Shown: positions 37,501 through 46,469, counted from the stretch's first letter. The stretch is 64,000 nucleotides of DNA from JBAXTE01 sp037130365 (GCA_037130365.1 JBAXTE010000011.1:1-64000), one strand, 5' to 3'. Notes: generated by a model from the sequence alone, not told the origin. Made by a program: numbers and translations.

Positions 37501-39276
37501 GAAATTAGTAAATGGTCCAATATTTTCAAAAACGTAAAATGGGGAGTTGCAGCTGCCAATCCCGACGATAATAGCTTTGAATTAATGAATCCAGCATTTG
37601 CCGAAATGCATGGGTTCACAGTTGAAGAAATGATGACAAAATCTGCTGTAGAAACTTTCGCACTAGAAGTTAGAACAGAACTTCCAAAAATATTTCAAAA
37701 AGTACACGAATCAGGTCATCTTGTTTTTGAATCGTTGCATTTAAAAAAAGATGGATCAATTTTTCCTGTATTAACCGATTCTACAGCAATTTACGATGAT
37801 TTGGGAAAAGTAAAATATCGTGCAGTAAATGTTCAGGATATTACCGAACGGAAGCAGGCTGATATGGTGCTTTTGAAAGCAAAACAAGAGGCAGAAATGT
37901 CAAATAAAGCAAAAAGTATTTTCCTTGCAAATATGTCGCACGAGATAAGAACTCCATTAAATGCAATTATTGGCTTTTCGCAACTCATGAGCCGTGATAT
38001 GCTTTTAACAGAAAATCAAAAAGAATATAATGAATCCATAATTCATGCAGGGGAACATTTATTAGCACTGATTAACGATATACTCGAGTTGTCTAAAGTT
38101 GAAGCGGGGAGGGTGGTGCTTAATCCAACGAATGTAGATTTACATCTTCTGCTAAATGATATTCAGATGTTTTTTAAAGAACCGGTTAATCATAAGCATC
38201 TTCAATTTGTTTTTGATACAGCAACCGATCTTCCACATTATGTGGTTGTTGATGAGAGTAAATTGCGTAGAATTTTTGTGAATTTAATTGGAAATGCAGT
38301 AAAATTCACAGATGAAGGCGTAATTACTGTTCGCTCACGAGTAAGTAAAATCAATGTAAAAACAAGTCTGTTAATTGTTGAAGTCCAAGATTCAGGGTCA
38401 GGTATTGCTGAGCAGGAATTGGATAAGCTTTTTAAACATTTTGTTCAAACTAGTTCTGGGATGAAAAAAGGAAGTGGAACGGGATTGGGACTTGCTTTGA
38501 GTCAGGAGTTAGCAGTTTTAATGGGTGGTGGTATTTCGGTAAAAAGCAAAATTGGACAAGGGTCAATTTTTACATTTAGAGTAAAAATTAAAGAAGGAAA
38601 CCGGAGTTCTAATACACCTTTGCCTAAACGGATTATTTCTGTTGATAGTAAATCAACGAATTACCGTATTTTAGTTGCCGACGATAAAAATGAAAACCTT
38701 AAAGTCGTAGTTACTCTTCTCAAGTTAGTTGGTTTTGAAACAATCCAAGCTGTAGATGGAGAAGAAGCAATTAAAAAGTTTGAAGAGTGGAATCCAGATT
38801 TGATTTTAATGGATTTAAGAATGCCAGTAATGGATGGATATGAAGCAATTAGCCAAATTAAGTCTACAAAAAAAGGATTTACTACGCCGATTATAGCACT
38901 CACTGCAAGTTTGTTCGAAGAAGATCATAAGAAAATTGAATCAATGGGGATTCAAGGATATATCCGTAAACCGTTTAATGAGAATGAATTATTGAGTACA
39001 ATTGGAAAGGTACTGGGCGTTGATTTTATTTATGAAGATGAAAAAACTTCATCAGAAACTAAATATATGAACAATGAGCAAGCACTGTTACACGACATTG
39101 CCGAATTACCTATTGATTTAAAAACACAAATGTTAAAGGCGATTGATGTTGCCGATATTAACCAACTTATTACACTAATTCATGGAATTCATTCTCAAAA
39201 CATAGATTTGTCACTTCACTTGATGTCGCTTGCTAAAAATTATGACTACGATTATTTGCAACAAATATTGATGTAA
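34507..39276 (+). CDS. Multi-PAS/GAF hybrid histidine kinase with Cys-rich GAF
   Basis: About 1589 residues. I chose ATG 34507 because MNYSDKTKNELIFEL lines up residue for residue with the start of the kinase at 16180 (MGQEDKTREELIVEL); ATG 34483 would add eight residues. Order: three PAS units, a GAF domain (35775-36340), four more PAS units, HisKA (FLANMSHEIRTPLNA, about 1145), HATPase (NLIGNAVKF, GTGLGLALS), a receiver (LILMDLRMPVMDG) and an 80-residue helical tail common after receivers of such proteins. The GAF contains CIDGEAC, LECTCG and RNQC (35980-36190), a Cys set that could hold metal or sense redox. Soluble; ligand unknown. Confidence 0.9.
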   Translation: MNYSDKTKNELIFELEALKKEYNSLKAIYKKDIAEHKQVKEALLYSEKKYQEMADVLPQVVFETDVLGNLTYVNKQSYDIFGYSESDEIIGLNLLNFFSEEDKSSVIENIKLIVSGHLTGSNEYTMIRKGGSIFRALVYSSPILKNNIPVGLRGILVDVTSQKLTEEKTLTEKEILSTIIENIPYQIFYKDKNSKFIICNPAVAINCGAASPLEMIGKTDFDFFPYDIANKFFADEQAIMISGIPLINYEEVSINKLTQEVRWNLATKVPIKDEFGNITSLIGINRDITEIKLAEKSILESEERYRKAQEVGKVGSWEYDIKKAEFWSSDEVIRMYGFDKNLIDFNAESVLNTVIERNKVNQALVDLIEKKQPYNIEFEIIQHNSCNKKIFNTIAELVNDEFGNPTKVRGVILDITEQKKNEVYRDMGRDILQILNEQDSISDSMQRIISILKSHTGIDAVGIRMQKGDDFPYIGQDGFSEDFLRTENSILEHCIDGEACKDHHGNNRLECTCGLVISGKTDPNHPLFTQGGSFWTNDSFELLKLSPDDDPRYHPRNQCMHHGYASMALVPIKNKNSIVGLIHLDDHKKGCFNIEIIQIIEDIAIRISEALMRKQVEEALKQSEEKYRLIAENTSDGILFINAENKIQYVSPSYLKILGYPLLEEYNRDMENVFSLVHPEDKDELFAKIFSAIDSQKSELLYLYRVLHKDGHYIWREDNAKFKYDSAGNYLGSYVICRDVTNRVNAEKALQESEDRFRLLSNVTIEGILIHNNGIALDLNFALSKILGYKREELLNKNLLDFIHKDDVQIARDNMLKEITNPYEVRAFKKNGEMFYAELESQNLESQDARVVAVRDVTKRKQTEDALKTSEGKYRLLTEFTADVIWVLNLSKGQFSYISPSVFQLRGFTSEEAMSENFENSLTPESIKVVNDAIAKNINSFIQQPEVPSHYVFEIQQYCKNGVPIWIEISTQVRYNPEGEIEVVGVSRNIEERKKSEAEISKWSNIFKNVKWGVAAANPDDNSFELMNPAFAEMHGFTVEEMMTKSAVETFALEVRTELPKIFQKVHESGHLVFESLHLKKDGSIFPVLTDSTAIYDDLGKVKYRAVNVQDITERKQADMVLLKAKQEAEMSNKAKSIFLANMSHEIRTPLNAIIGFSQLMSRDMLLTENQKEYNESIIHAGEHLLALINDILELSKVEAGRVVLNPTNVDLHLLLNDIQMFFKEPVNHKHLQFVFDTATDLPHYVVVDESKLRRIFVNLIGNAVKFTDEGVITVRSRVSKINVKTSLLIVEVQDSGSGIAEQELDKLFKHFVQTSSGMKKGSGTGLGLALSQELAVLMGGGISVKSKIGQGSIFTFRVKIKEGNRSSNTPLPKRIISVDSKSTNYRILVADDKNENLKVVVTLLKLVGFETIQAVDGEEAIKKFEEWNPDLILMDLRMPVMDGYEAISQIKSTKKGFTTPIIALTASLFEEDHKKIESMGIQGYIRKPFNENELLSTIGKVLGVDFIYEDEKTSSETKYMNNEQALLHDIAELPIDLKTQMLKAIDVADINQLITLIHGIHSQNIDLSLHLMSLAKNYDYDYLQQILM

Positions 39277-39493
39277 TCTATTTTATGAATTGGATTCATT
39301 ACTAGAATAACTAAAAAGTTGACGCTTTTATATTATTGTGACTATCTAATAGTTTATGGCTATTCCTTATGATTTTTCTCTGATAGTTGATATTATTTAT
39401 TCCTTTAGGTGCAACTAATCATCATAATATTTCGTCAATATTGCATTAATGCCAATTATTAACACTAATTATTAACCCCATTAAAAAAAAATC

Positions 39494-42400
39494 ATGAAAC
39501 ACATTTTTACTATGTTAGTTTGTGTAATGTTAGGATTTACATCGCAAGCTCAATGGTTACCTTTGGGTGCCCCAACTTCTGGAAACACATCAAGAATTTG
39601 GTCTTCGGGTCAAAACTTATATGTTTTATCAAAAGATCGGTTGTCGTTTTACCGAAGTACCGACAATGGTTCTTCGTGGACAGGATTATTGGATTTTAAT
39701 AATCCAATAGGAACTAGACATCAAGTGCTAATTAAAGGAGATTCAATTTTAATAAGTGAAGATTTTACAGCAATTCATCGTTCAATTGATGCAGGTAATT
39801 CTTGGACTTCAACTTATAATAATACACAATCTTTGTTATTTGATGTAAGAGGTCGAATATTACGCATTGCAGATTCAACCACTTCTCCATCTTCAATTAA
39901 AAAAACAAATGATTGGGGACAAACATGGTATACATTTAATTACTCTGATCTTTTTGAAACAGCGCAACCATTTTCATTTCGATTTGGTGTTGGTGATGAT
40001 AAATTATATTACTTGGGAATCCAAAATCAATTATATGTAAATGTTGATTCTTCAGATTATAGTTTGGTCTCTTCGGCTCCTTATCAATTGGTGTTTTTTT
40101 GGGCGGGAGGTACTGCTCAAGCTCAAACAAATAACGATGTATGCATTATTTCTAGAGATGAAGGCGTAAGTTGGGATACTGTTGCCGATCCCCATAATCA
40201 GGGCCTTCACCTACAAACTAATTTTTATTTCAATAACGATACACTTTTTTATATTTATCCCGATAGTGTCTACTTTCAGACCAATAACAATACTGTTTGG
40301 TATCCTGTAAATGGATTACCTACAGGCCAAGGATATGCTGATATGGTTAAACACCAAGGCTCGTATTATGTTTCTTCAAATGAAGGTGGAGTCTATCATA
40401 GTGAATCATTAGATGGGCCTTGGACGCAATCGACCATTTTTGTGAATTTTGAGACAGCAAGAGTCAAAGAGATTGTAAATAATACAACATATATTTCAGT
40501 TAATAACGAAAGTTTAGTTACTACCACCGATAACTTTACCACATTTCAACCGCTAAACTATACTGTTGATGGTGTGCCAAACATTGCAAATTTCGATTTT
40601 TTTAATATGGATGGAACTCTTTTTGGCGTATTTAACGATACGGTGGTAAAATCGACTGATGGTGGCTTAAATTGGAGCAAGATAACCTCCATTGGAGTTG
40701 GTGTTACACCGATTAATCATTTTAAACTTATCCACGAAGGTACTACCCTTTATTTAAGTGTTTATTATCCGTACCAAAATAGTAACAACCATTTTTTCTT
40801 ATCCAGCACCGATTTTGGCGTAACTTGGAATGTGATTTATGGGGATTTGCTTCCTCAAAATTCATGGTCTGATGGAACATTTATGAAATCGGGGAACTAT
40901 TTATATCTTGCTGATGGTTGGAATTATAATGATGTAAGAAAGTATTCAATAATTAATGGGAATGTGCAATTTTTAAATACGTTGGCTTACCAAATAACTC
41001 CAGTAAATTGGCTTAAAACCGTGAATAATGTTTTGCTTGGTGCTAGATATCAATATACTGGAAATCCCGATTTTTTGTTTCAAATGTATGTTTCTTCCGA
41101 TAATGGCACAACCTGGTTATATGGTGGTGTTGGACTTCCTGCTCAATATATAAACGGTGAATTTTATGGTAATGGGGCACAAATGTTTGCATACATTCCA
41201 AATCATGGTATTTATTATTCTAATAACCAAGGGCTTACTTGGGCCGCAATTAATGATAATGTAAACCATACAAGGATTAATAGTTTGAATTTTGTAAACA
41301 ATGAACTTTACATTTATTCGAAGTATGAAAAGTTTTGGAAGCGAACTTCTCCTACAGAAGATATTGAATGTGCAAGTGGCTATGTCTACTTTGATGAAAA
41401 CAACGATAATTTATTTAGTTCAGCAGATATTCCACTTTTTAATAAATTGGTTAATTCTTCTTCTAATTCCAATAGTGTATATACGCATCTAGATGGAAGT
41501 TATGATTTATGTGTGCAAGATTTTGTAAACGACACCATTAAAGCAACTTACTACGATCCAAATGTGTATTTTAATCCAAATTATTATGTAGTAAATCAAT
41601 CGGACACAATTTTTAACTTTAAAATTCAATTTTATACTCCATCAAACGATGTTAAAGTTGATTTAACGCCAATGCACGAAGCTGTACTAGGATTTCCAAA
41701 TTCTTATTTTATTACAGTTTCAAATGTGGGTTCAAATCCTGCTTCGGGCACGGTTACTTTAAATTTTGATAATCAATTGTTAATTCAATCCACATCAGAA
41801 GCTCCATTATCTTCTACCACAACTTCATTAACATGGTCGTTTGCTAATTTGTATCCAACTACTCAAAAATCGTTTACTGCCACTTTTAATTTTCCGATTT
41901 CAATTCCAATAGCATCTTCACTTCATTTTGAAACCACAGTTCAACCTACGTTTAGTGATGATGTCTTGGCAAATAATTTAGATTCAATAACTCAAACGGT
42001 TTATAGTTCCTACGATCCAAACGATAAAACCGTTAATTTGTCAAAATACATTTCTCCAGCTCAGGTCTCTCAAAAATCGGAATTTGTTTATACGGTACGT
42101 TTTCAGAATACTGGGAATTGGACTGCTCAAAATGTATTTATCTTAGATACTATTAGCGAAAATCTAGATTTAAGCACATTCCATGCAATAGAAGCAAGTC
42201 ATAATTATAATGTTGTTTTGTTAGGAAATCGTGTGGTAAAATTTGAATTTCCGAACATCAACTTAGCCGATAGTGCTTCAAACGAAGCGTTAAGTCACGG
42301 AATGATTAAATATGCAGTTCGTTGTAATAATACGCTGCAATTAGCTGATAGCATTGTAAATACAGCTCATATTTTCTTCGATTATAATGAACCTATTAAA

Positions 42401-42691
42401 ACAAATTCTGTGGTAAACATTGTTGGAACACCAATTAAAATTGGGGAAAATAATCGGGAAAACAATATTGTAATATCCCCAAATCCTGCCACTGGTTTCA
42501 CTGTAGTTCGATTTGGAGAAAATGGAGTTTATAATCTTGAAGTAACCACGATGGATGGTCGGTTGGTAAAATCAGATAAGATTATAGGAAATCAATATTT
42601 ACTCAATACTTCGGAATTGAAAAGTGGAGTTTATATTGTGAAAATTGCATCAGGATCGGATGTTACATGTAAAAAGCTCTTAGTTCAATAA
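39494..42691 (+). CDS. T9SS-exported surface protein with sialidase-like (BNR) repeats
   Basis: 1065 residues. Signal peptide 1-19 (ends TSQAQ). Residues about 30-620 form a beta-propeller-like region with repeated Asp-box words (STDNGSSW, SIDAGNSW, STDGGLNW, SSDNGTTW). Then come a segment resembling SdrD/Cna-B-type domains (GYVYFDENNDNLFSS), a DUF11-like repeat with YDPNDKTV, and a C-terminal type IX sorting domain (about 990-1065; ISPNPATG, GVYIVKI, KLLVQ). The last feature means secretion through the Bacteroidota T9SS and probable anchoring to the outer membrane. No sialidase catalytic set is recognised, so binding or structural work is more likely than hydrolysis. Confidence 0.88.
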   Translation: MKHIFTMLVCVMLGFTSQAQWLPLGAPTSGNTSRIWSSGQNLYVLSKDRLSFYRSTDNGSSWTGLLDFNNPIGTRHQVLIKGDSILISEDFTAIHRSIDAGNSWTSTYNNTQSLLFDVRGRILRIADSTTSPSSIKKTNDWGQTWYTFNYSDLFETAQPFSFRFGVGDDKLYYLGIQNQLYVNVDSSDYSLVSSAPYQLVFFWAGGTAQAQTNNDVCIISRDEGVSWDTVADPHNQGLHLQTNFYFNNDTLFYIYPDSVYFQTNNNTVWYPVNGLPTGQGYADMVKHQGSYYVSSNEGGVYHSESLDGPWTQSTIFVNFETARVKEIVNNTTYISVNNESLVTTTDNFTTFQPLNYTVDGVPNIANFDFFNMDGTLFGVFNDTVVKSTDGGLNWSKITSIGVGVTPINHFKLIHEGTTLYLSVYYPYQNSNNHFFLSSTDFGVTWNVIYGDLLPQNSWSDGTFMKSGNYLYLADGWNYNDVRKYSIINGNVQFLNTLAYQITPVNWLKTVNNVLLGARYQYTGNPDFLFQMYVSSDNGTTWLYGGVGLPAQYINGEFYGNGAQMFAYIPNHGIYYSNNQGLTWAAINDNVNHTRINSLNFVNNELYIYSKYEKFWKRTSPTEDIECASGYVYFDENNDNLFSSADIPLFNKLVNSSSNSNSVYTHLDGSYDLCVQDFVNDTIKATYYDPNVYFNPNYYVVNQSDTIFNFKIQFYTPSNDVKVDLTPMHEAVLGFPNSYFITVSNVGSNPASGTVTLNFDNQLLIQSTSEAPLSSTTTSLTWSFANLYPTTQKSFTATFNFPISIPIASSLHFETTVQPTFSDDVLANNLDSITQTVYSSYDPNDKTVNLSKYISPAQVSQKSEFVYTVRFQNTGNWTAQNVFILDTISENLDLSTFHAIEASHNYNVVLLGNRVVKFEFPNINLADSASNEALSHGMIKYAVRCNNTLQLADSIVNTAHIFFDYNEPIKTNSVVNIVGTPIKIGENNRENNIVISPNPATGFTVVRFGENGVYNLEVTTMDGRLVKSDKIIGNQYLLNTSELKSGVYIVKIASGSDVTCKKLLVQ

Positions 42692-42721
42692 ACAAATGTT
42701 AACAAGTTTTCAATAATCGTT

Positions 42722-42756
42722 AAAAGCCGTTTTAGAGAAATCTTTAACGGTTTTTA
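42722..42756. terminator. Bidirectional terminator between convergent genes
   Basis: AAAAGCCGTT pairs with AACGGTTTTT around a 14-base loop, with A and T tracts on the two sides. It separates the T9SS cargo gene from the convergent TPR gene, whose stop codon (42754-42756) lies within it. Confidence 0.75.
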
Positions 42757-43281
42757 TTTGCATAATTTTATAAAAGCATCATCTGTTATTTCATATCCCA
42801 ATTCTTTAGCTTTTGATATGTCTAAGCAAGCTTCATTGTTTTTGCCCAATTTTATGTAGACTTCAGCTCGCTGATAATATTCAAAAGCAAGTAATTTTAT
42901 CTCTTTATTTTGGCTAATGACAACATTCAAATCAGCTAAAGCACCTTCATAATCACTAATTGCAATTTTTGCTAAGGCTCTATTTAAATGGACTGCTGGA
43001 TATGTGCTATTCAATTCAATCACTTTATTGTAATCTTCAATGGCTTTACCCATTTTTTTTAATTCATAATAGCAGACACCTCGATTTAGAAAAGCACCCT
43101 CATATTTTGGATCTAATTTAATTGCATTTGAATAATCATCGATAGCCAGTTCAAACAGATTGTTGTTTTGCTTTTCAAGCGCTTTTTCGAAAAATCCTTC
43201 TGCGGTTTGTGCACTAATCATATTTGGGAAACACATTAAAGGTATTAGAAGAAGGAGATAGATGAATCTAATGGTTTTCAT
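42754..43281 (-). CDS. Secreted TPR protein
   Basis: 175 residues with a signal peptide (1-25, ending MISAQ). Three to four tetratricopeptide units follow (FELAIDDYSNAIKLDPKYEG, MGKAIEDYNKVIELNSTYP, YEGALADLNVVIS, GKNNEACLDISKAKELGY). TPRs mediate protein contacts; in the periplasm such small proteins often assist envelope complexes. No partner can be named from context. Confidence 0.82.
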   Translation of the reverse strand: MKTIRFIYLLLLIPLMCFPNMISAQTAEGFFEKALEKQNNNLFELAIDDYSNAIKLDPKYEGAFLNRGVCYYELKKMGKAIEDYNKVIELNSTYPAVHLNRALAKIAISDYEGALADLNVVISQNKEIKLLAFEYYQRAEVYIKLGKNNEACLDISKAKELGYEITDDAFIKLCK

Positions 43282-43370
43282 GTTTTGATGGATTTAGGTT
43301 GTTGGTGAATGTAATTATGTTATTGATATTTAATGATGTATGATAAATTTAGTGTTATTAGATAACAACT

Positions 43371-44222
43371 TTAATTCTGAAATCGTTTCAAATCTTTATT
43401 TGTAAAATCCCATTCAGGCGTTTCTAAATTTTCGCCAAAATCTAGAGAATACCATGGAGATAACCCTTTGTTATTGGGATTTTTCAAAATTTGAGTCTCT
43501 TGTGCAGGCATATAACTTTGAGCCAACATAAATATTTTTTTACCTGTTTTTGGGTTTATTGCCATGTCAACTACAATAACAGCATGTCCAGGTGAACCAC
43601 CTTTAATAAATACATCTCCAGGTTGCATATCTGAAATAGGTATCGATTTCAGTTCTTTAGATAGTGATAATGTACCTGCATAACAGAACACTTGTTCGAG
43701 ATAAGCCCAAAAAGTAGGGTAGGAGATATCTCTATTTTTAGTTTTTACCCAACTGGTTTTGTTCCCCGAAACGGCCACACGATATCCCTCCATCCATTTG
43801 TCGTAGCGACATTCAAATCCATTGGTAAAATTGAAATGAATGCGTGCATATTCTTTTTGTACATATAAGTATTCTGCTCTTAACCGAATTACTGCATCTG
43901 CACATTGATGAAGGTTGTTTTTGCCAATTTTTAAATCTACTACGGCTTCGTGTGCCGATTGATTTATTTTCTGTGAACCATTGTAAAGCATCACTTTTGA
44001 AAGATGTTTTTTTAAAGGCAAAGAGTGTAAATATTTTGCAAAAGAACCTTCTGTAGCTGGAATTCTAATATACCCTTCTGGGACTTTAAAACGACTTTCA
44101 ATTGTATTTCCAGTTTCATTAATTATATTGCTTTGAGTGGAAGGAACACAAGCCAAAAGAAAAATGAATGCTGAGGTAAATACTGCTAAAAAAAGGGATG
44201 AATAAATTGGTTTTTTTGTCAT
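43371..44222 (-). CDS. DUF4846 lipoprotein
   Basis: 283 residues. The N-terminus has a hydrophobic stretch ending in FLLAC, a lipobox that would place the protein on a membrane through Cys25. The body matches my memory of the DUF4846 family: RIPATEGSFAKYL, HQCADAVIRLRAEYLY, GDVFIKGGSPGHAVIVVDMA and AQSYMPAQE. The GxPGHAVxVVD segment, with a preceding Cys (FCYAG), resembles NlpC/P60- or transglutaminase-like cysteine hydrolases, but the family function is not established. Alone on its strand with a 43-bp gap to the next minus gene. Confidence 0.75.
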   Translation of the reverse strand: MTKKPIYSSLFLAVFTSAFIFLLACVPSTQSNIINETGNTIESRFKVPEGYIRIPATEGSFAKYLHSLPLKKHLSKVMLYNGSQKINQSAHEAVVDLKIGKNNLHQCADAVIRLRAEYLYVQKEYARIHFNFTNGFECRYDKWMEGYRVAVSGNKTSWVKTKNRDISYPTFWAYLEQVFCYAGTLSLSKELKSIPISDMQPGDVFIKGGSPGHAVIVVDMAINPKTGKKIFMLAQSYMPAQETQILKNPNNKGLSPWYSLDFGENLETPEWDFTNKDLKRFQN

Positions 44223-44266
44223 TGCTTTTATTTTGAGAAGATAAAGTTAATCAAAAAAATGATTCA

Positions 44267-44581
44267 TTAACCAGGAACAGCAGGTGTTTCAATTCTCAAA
44301 TCACCTGTTCCATCGCTAAAAGTTGTATTCATTAGAATTACACGTTCAATGGTAGCATCAGAATTTAAAAGTTCAAAATCATTTAAGTGCATAAATTCTT
44401 TTATGGCCAAGTATAATGAGTTAATTTTTCGCTCTTCAACCTCAATTACAATAGTTAATGAAATATCAGAAAATTGTTTAAAATCAGTGATATAACCAAA
44501 GTTTGTGACAATTTTTTGAATTTCACTAATAGCACTAATCCGATTAGTTTTGCAATAGCCTGTCCAAAATATATTTTTCAT
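44267..44581 (-). CDS. Small conserved-looking protein of unknown function
   Basis: 104 residues, no signal peptide or membrane segment. The pattern FWTGYCKTNR....ITDFKQFSDISLTIVIEVEE suggests a compact alpha/beta domain of ferredoxin-like size, and I recall similar small proteins in Bacteroidota without a named function. The C-terminus GTGDLRIETPAVPG is likely flexible. I do not assign a role. An AT-rich repeat region separates it from plsY. Confidence 0.6.
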   Translation of the reverse strand: MKNIFWTGYCKTNRISAISEIQKIVTNFGYITDFKQFSDISLTIVIEVEERKINSLYLAIKEFMHLNDFELLNSDATIERVILMNTTFSDGTGDLRIETPAVPG

Positions 44582-44624
44582 TAACTCAAAAGTACAATTG
44601 TTTAGTTTATAAACTACACAATCT

Positions 44625-44714
44625 TCATTTTCAAATCAATTAATTTTCAAATTTTCAAATTAGCTCATTTTCAAATCTTCAAATTATTTCATTTTCAAAT
44701 CTTCAAATTAGCAC
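44625..44714. repeat. 24-bp AT-rich imperfect tandem repeat
   Basis: Repeats of CATTTTCAAATCTTCAAATTA with variable ends, about three to four units; the same words return at 44848-44886 up to the plsY stop. No coding potential. Confidence 0.6.
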
Positions 44715-44741
44715 ATTGCTATCTCCATTTATTTTTTAAAG

Positions 44742-44793
44742 GAATTTTCAATATTTTTTGCCCCGACCCTTAAGGGTGAAATATTGAAAATTC
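44742..44793. repeat. 15-bp perfect stem-loop with inner palindrome
   Basis: GAATTTTCAATATTT (44742-44756) is exactly complementary to 44779-44793, and the loop holds the palindrome ACCCTTAAGGGT (44766-44777). T tracts flank both sides, so it could end transcription downstream of plsY, or it may be a dispersed repeat. Confidence 0.7.
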
Positions 44794-44885
44794 AGAAACT
44801 TTTTTCAACAACGAATCACCAGTCACCAATAACTTGCTATCTTAATCTTCAAATCTTCAAATTGATTCATTTTCAAATTAGCAAA

Positions 44886-45488
44886 TTAACTTTTAAGTTC
44901 TTTCCCCACCAACAACCGTTTAATATTCGGAATATGTCGAAGGAAAATCATTGTTGAGCAAATTAGAAAATAATAAAATGTAATTCCTATTCCAAATTGA
45001 ATAAAAGTTCCAAGCGGAAGTACAAATGCGATGGCCAGCGAGCCCATGGATACATACTTAAACATCCATTTAATAATATAGTAAATAATTACTGCCGATA
45101 ACACAGGGATTAGTGCAATAAGCAATGAGGCTCCCAAAGTTGTATTTACTCCTTTTCCTCCTTTGAATTTTAAGAAAATCGAGAAATTATGTCCTAGAAT
45201 AACAGCGATTGCAACCAAATAAACCAAGTACTCTTGAGACGGAAGCTGAGGGTAATAATGTTGTAAAATCATTGCAATAGCTACTACAATAAGCCCTTTT
45301 GCCATATCAAGTAGTTGACTATAAATTGATATTTTTCGTCCAGCAACTCGCTTTACATTGGTTGAGCCAATATTTCCACTTCCCATTTCCAAAATATTTA
45401 CGTTGAGAAAATACTTTGTGAGTAAATATCCAAATGGTATTGCACCAATCAGATATGAAATCAGAATAAATGGGATAAGGTATATCAT
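44886..45488 (-). CDS. plsY: Glycerol-3-phosphate acyltransferase PlsY
   Basis: 200 residues with about five membrane helices. The three PlsY loop motifs are present: SGNIGSTNVKRVAG (motif 1), GHNFSIFLKFKGGKGVNT (motif 2, glycine-rich), and the later conserved FKYVSMGSLA segment (motif 3 region). PlsY transfers an acyl group from acyl-phosphate to glycerol-3-phosphate, the first step of phospholipid synthesis, in the inner membrane. PlsX is not in the window. Length is normal. Confidence 0.93.
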   Translation of the reverse strand: MIYLIPFILISYLIGAIPFGYLLTKYFLNVNILEMGSGNIGSTNVKRVAGRKISIYSQLLDMAKGLIVVAIAMILQHYYPQLPSQEYLVYLVAIAVILGHNFSIFLKFKGGKGVNTTLGASLLIALIPVLSAVIIYYIIKWMFKYVSMGSLAIAFVLPLGTFIQFGIGITFYYFLICSTMIFLRHIPNIKRLLVGKELKS

Positions 45489-45600
45489 AAATTAGTACTT
45501 TATTTTACTTTGTAAATGCACGACTTCGCTTGTTTGAATGGTCAAGCAAAGCCGCAACGAACGAAATGACTTTTGCCTTTATAGACTTTTGACTTTACAG

Positions 45601-45683
45601 ATCCCGTAAAACAAGAAATCTTCGATTTCATAGTTTTACGAGGATGCACGAATTATTACAAAATCAAAGATTTTGATAATTCG
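45601..45683 (+). repeat. Two-hairpin intergenic element, copy 4
   Basis: Hairpin 1 (45601-45645): ATCCCG...CGAGGAT with a bulged A, GTAAAAC/GTTTTAC, and inner GAAATC/GATTTC around a TTC loop. Hairpin 2 (45650-45683): CGAATTAT and CAAAATC pair with GATTTTG and ATAATTCG. Flanked on both sides by CTTTCGACTTTAC-type words. Lies just after the stop of the peroxiredoxin gene (minus strand). Confidence 0.65.
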
Positions 45684-45710
45684 GCACTTTCGACTTTACA
45701 AACTTTCGAC

Positions 45711-46469
45711 TTATTTCAACGTTTTCAAAATTCGAACCGCTTCATCCACATGTTTTTCTGCTTGTATTTGTGAATTAAAGAGATAAACTACGGTTCCAGT
45801 TTTATCGATGATATAGGTCACTCTTCCAGGTAATAATCCAAAAAGATTCGTTGGAACGCCAAAGAGTTTTCTAACTTTATTTCCTTGGTCGCTCAAAAGG
45901 GTATAGTTGAGTCGATGCTTTTTAGCAAAATTCAGATGACTTTCTACCGATTGAGCACTAATGCCAATAACCAATGCATCTGCTTGATTAAAAACGTCAA
46001 ATTGATCGCGAAATGAGCAGGCCTCTTTGGTACAACCTGGACTGTCGTCTTTTGGATAAAAATAGATAACTAGATTCTTTTTGCCGATCACTGAATTTAA
46101 CTCAAATGTATTTCCATTTTGATCTAAAAGGTTAAAATCAGGAACTTTGCTTCCAATAGTTAGTGGTTTCATATTGTTGGTGTTTAAATTTATAATATTT
46201 TGACTATCACTTAGATAGACTGTAAATAAGAGCAAATAAATGGTAAGGTAAAACCGATAGAAATTTCGAAAATGTTTAAATTTACGATTTTCTGGAAATG
46301 GGTTTCCAAATAGCGCTTTCAACTCTTTCCAAAACACTGGTTTTATGTTAATAATCCAGCTATCGGTCTGATAAACAAGTTTTCTGAATTTACTTCGGTA
46401 AATGGTTAATGGCAATCCCCATAAGATAAAAAAGAAGAGCCACAGATGTTCAAGGATATAGTCAATCAT
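45711..46469 (-). CDS. Bcp-type peroxiredoxin fused to an N-terminal membrane domain
   Basis: 252 residues from ATG 46469, four bases after the stop of the upstream gene; the longer frame from 46529 would overlap that gene. Residues 1-98 form a membrane module with helices at about 4-22 and 72-90. A complete Bcp/PrxQ domain starts at Met100 (ATG 46172, KPLTIGSKVPDFNLLDQNG), with the peroxidatic Cys in SPGCTKEACSFRD and a second Cys five residues on. Bcp reduces peroxides with thioredoxin. The domain alone would be 153 residues, the standard length, so an internal start giving a soluble form is possible. Confidence 0.82.
   Translation of the reverse strand: MIDYILEHLWLFFFILWGLPLTIYRSKFRKLVYQTDSWIINIKPVFWKELKALFGNPFPENRKFKHFRNFYRFYLTIYLLLFTVYLSDSQNIINLNTNNMKPLTIGSKVPDFNLLDQNGNTFELNSVIGKKNLVIYFYPKDDSPGCTKEACSFRDQFDVFNQADALVIGISAQSVESHLNFAKKHRLNYTLLSDQGNKVRKLFGVPTNLFGLLPGRVTYIIDKTGTVVYLFNSQIQAEKHVDEAVRILKTLK

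Noticed and set aside
39494..42691. Sialidase
   Set aside because: Asp-box repeats are present, but I see no catalytic Arg triad or Tyr/Glu pattern. Asp boxes also occur in non-enzymatic beta-propellers.
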